A DNA stretch of 46,804 nt from Mesotaenium endlicherianum (lineage: Eukaryota; Streptophyta; Zygnematophyceae; Zygnematales; Mesotaeniaceae). The stretch is taken from assembly GCA_009602735.1 (NCBI GenBank), contig WELA01012722.1:379548-426351 (forward strand), read 5' to 3'. The notes under the pieces were generated by a model. That model was not told the origin of the DNA, ran no database searches, and saw only the letters and a program-made list of their open reading frames with translations. Shown here in pieces: positions 45,695-46,804 of this stretch. Made by a program: the position numbers and the translations under genes. How positions within the stretch are numbered: position 1 is the first letter of the stretch; each line of letters starts with the position of its first letter.

Positions 45695-46605
45695 TCTCTC
45701 TCTCTCTCACACACACACACGCGCGCGCACCAAGCTTCCCCTTCTTGTCAGGATTCTTTGCCTCTGAAGTGGGAGTCAGCCCCATTTTTGTTGGATGAAT
45801 ACTTCAGCTAGTACGTCATATGACGTCCCATGGACAAACGTGTCAGTGGTGGCCAGCTCGTGCCTACCTGGTGGCCCCGTGCCATCTGGCACAAGTGCAA
45901 ATCATGCCACTTGTAGACCTCACCTGAAGAGGGCAAAGAGAGGAGTCTGAAGAATATGAGGTTAACGTAATCTATGTTCAAGCATTTTCTCTGCTCTTTT
46001 TCCACCCTGCTCTTTCTATACCGTCTCTGTGTGTCTCATCGTCATGGGCAGGTAGCCAAATGGGTGGGGAGTTAATTCATGTGTCCTTTGACCTTGTTCG
46101 TGCTAGCTCAAGGCTTTGGACCTTTTCACTCGCAGTGGACAAGACTGATACATGGCCCTGCTCTTGTGCCCAATTACCACGTGTGCGCTTGTGCGTGCAA
46201 ATGCCCGTGCGTGTTTGCGCGTGCGTGCCCGCGCGTTTTTGTTCGTGCACGTGCGTGCGTTCGTGCATTCGTGCGTTTGTGCGTGCCTCCGTGTGTGTGC
46301 GCGCGTCCGTGTGCGTGCGCGTGTGAGCGTGCGTGTACCTGTGCGTATGCGTGCCTGTGCCCGCTTGTCCGCAGCATTCGATCCTGAAGCCGTTCATGCT
46401 GCGGCGCGTGAAGCGCGACGTGGAGTCGGAGATGACAAACAAGCGCGAGATCGTGCTGCCGTGCGCGCTGCACTCGCGCCAGCAGGTGCTGTACCGCGGC
46501 ATCAAGGACAAGATCTCCATCGCCGAGCTCTTCGACGGCGCCGGCGGCCAGCTCAACGAGAAGAAGGTCCTGCACCTCATGAACATCGTCATCCAGCTGC
46601 GCAAG
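36306..46605 (+). CDS. INO80: INO80 chromatin-remodelling ATPase, N-terminal half, continues past window
   Basis: Exons: 36306-36335, 36551-36638, about 36809-38377, 38744-38947, 39403-39513, 40341-40930, 41712-41820, 42221-42301, 42929-43101, 43741-43866, 44334-44495, 44981-45038, 46375-46605. From 36809 on, all junctions keep phase. The start [10 protein letters not shown] then [13 protein letters not shown] recalls plant INO80 (FDLEPLMKFKLP). The DBINO domain is on 38744-40500 ([44 protein letters not shown]). Helicase lobe 1 follows: [11 protein letters not shown] (motif I), [20 protein letters not shown] (motif II, DEAQ) and LLSGTPIQN (motif III), then the [10 protein letters not shown] and [17 protein letters not shown] segments. 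The protein is the ATPase that slides nucleosomes and exchanges H2A.Z in the nucleus. Lobe 2 and the C-terminus lie beyond the window. Confidence 0.95.
36809..38377 (+). CDS. INO80: INO80 exon upstream of DBINO, disordered
   Basis: It begins with [10 protein letters not shown] and continues through charged, low-complexity sequence: [17 protein letters not shown], a [20 protein letters not shown] nuclear-signal-like block, and [11 protein letters not shown]. It also holds a moderately conserved-looking block, [21 protein letters not shown] Cys/Leu-rich segment coded by 36837-36911 looks out of place; these 75 bases have GT and AG ends and could be an intron without changing frame. Confidence 0.75.
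38744..40930 (+). CDS. INO80: INO80 DBINO exons
   Basis: Three exons (38744-38947, 39403-39513, 40341-40930) encode the DNA-binding DBINO/HSA-type helix array that recruits actin-related proteins and contacts linker DNA in INO80. It ends in [13 protein letters not shown] Gly/Glu-rich acidic linker follows ([20 protein letters not shown]) before the helicase core. Confidence 0.95.
38951..39030. repeat. (TC)n microsatellite after a DBINO exon
   Basis: It starts four bases after the exon end at 38947, within the first part of the intron. Confidence 0.95.
39514..40340 (+). other. INO80 intron within DBINO
   Basis: The intron is pyrimidine-rich with CTGC-type short repeats and one GCCACCTGGC copy at 39719-39728. 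No gene was seen. Confidence 0.6.
40931..41711 (+). other. INO80 intron before the helicase core
   Basis: It is unremarkable apart from a G run at about 41490 and a GTGTGGT-rich end that runs into the acceptor. Confidence 0.5.
41861..42175. repeat. GT-rich interrupted microsatellite
   Basis: About 300 bases of GT/GTATCT units fill most of the intron before the motif I exon. Confidence 0.9.
42302..43740 (+). other. INO80 introns flanking exon 42929-43101
   Basis: The first intron has CTG runs and a poly-G. The second (43102-43740) is filled with interrupted GT repeats up to the acceptor. No gene was seen. Confidence 0.55.
43867..44333 (+). other. INO80 intron with AAACCCT motifs
   Basis: Three AAACCCT heptamers lie within about 50 bases (about 43890-43937). 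The rest is unremarkable. Confidence 0.6.
44496..44980 (+). other. INO80 intron with CTC/CTG run
   Basis: A (CTC)n(CTG)n trinucleotide tract begins about 20 bases after the donor (about 44515-44570). Later there is a short tandem of GGTTGCC(A/G)CAA units at about 44860-44900. Confidence 0.7.
45039..46374 (+). other. INO80 long intron with TCCC and TC repeats and a single N
   Basis: It contains a (CCCT)n tract at about 45059-45125, a single N at 45650 directly before (TC)n at 45651-45710, then (AC)n, and a GT/GC-rich tract at about 46180-46370 running to the acceptor. Confidence 0.8.
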
Positions 46606-46804
46606 GTGGGCGAGACACACACACGCAGAGAGAGACCTACACAAAGAGTGAGAGAGAAAGAGAGAGAAGGAGGGGGAGGGGGGGGGAGAGAGGCCCGCTG
46701 CTGCCCCCGCCCTTCTCCAATGTAATGGCCATTCCCACCCCCCTCCTCCCCCTCAGACACAGAGCCCACCCCACCCCCGTCCTCCCCCTCTGATACAGAG
46801 CCCA
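46606..46804 (+). other. INO80 intron, truncated by window end
   Basis: A GTGGGC donor is followed by GA-rich and C-rich stretches. CCCCC..CTCAGACACAGAGCCCACCCC is followed by a near repeat at the window edge. Confidence 0.6.

Overview
This is nuclear DNA from a eukaryote with spliced genes, almost certainly a green plant or alga. The gene set matches land-plant forms: an EXA1-type GYF-domain protein, a plant RTNLB-type reticulon, and an INO80 ATPase with a DBINO domain. High GC in exons, many dinucleotide microsatellites and long introns suggest a streptophyte alga, but that placement is inference. The window is a scaffold with a run of about 100 N at 17099-17200 and single-N joins at 7728, 21121, 23601 and 45650.

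Layout: (1) about 2.1-5.2 kb, plus strand, a seven-bladed WD40 protein whose 5' end is not resolved. (2) 12.6-6.3 kb, minus strand, a three-exon type II membrane protein with EGF-like repeats and a GT47 exostosin domain. (3) 15.3-17.8 kb, plus strand, a complete five-exon reticulon. (4) 34.2-19.6 kb, minus strand, a ten-exon EXA1-like translational repressor of about 2130 residues with an eIF4E-binding motif, a GYF domain and a glutamine-rich middle. (5) 36.3 kb to the window end, plus strand, the N-terminal half of INO80, through the DBINO and most of the first helicase lobe. Splice junctions for genes 1-4, and for INO80 from 36.8 kb onward, were placed by hand and keep reading-frame phase throughout. 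Several exons (WD40 2488-2588, the EXA1 5' exons) begin with no ATG and are easy to miss.

The genes do not form one pathway. EXA1 and INO80 are head to head, their start codons about 2.06 kb apart. The exostosin and reticulon genes also diverge, about 2.66 kb apart. The WD40/exostosin pair and the reticulon/EXA1 pair converge.

Three observations stand out. First, the decamer GCCAGGTGGC (or its complement), usually the core of a longer inverted repeat, occurs at least 11 times in exons, introns and upstream regions. Second, many acceptors in the WD40 and INO80 genes are preceded by UG-repeat tracts rather than polypyrimidine tracts. Third, 1724 bases inside the EXA1 gene are repeated exactly on either side of a single N, which is most likely an unmerged contig overlap.
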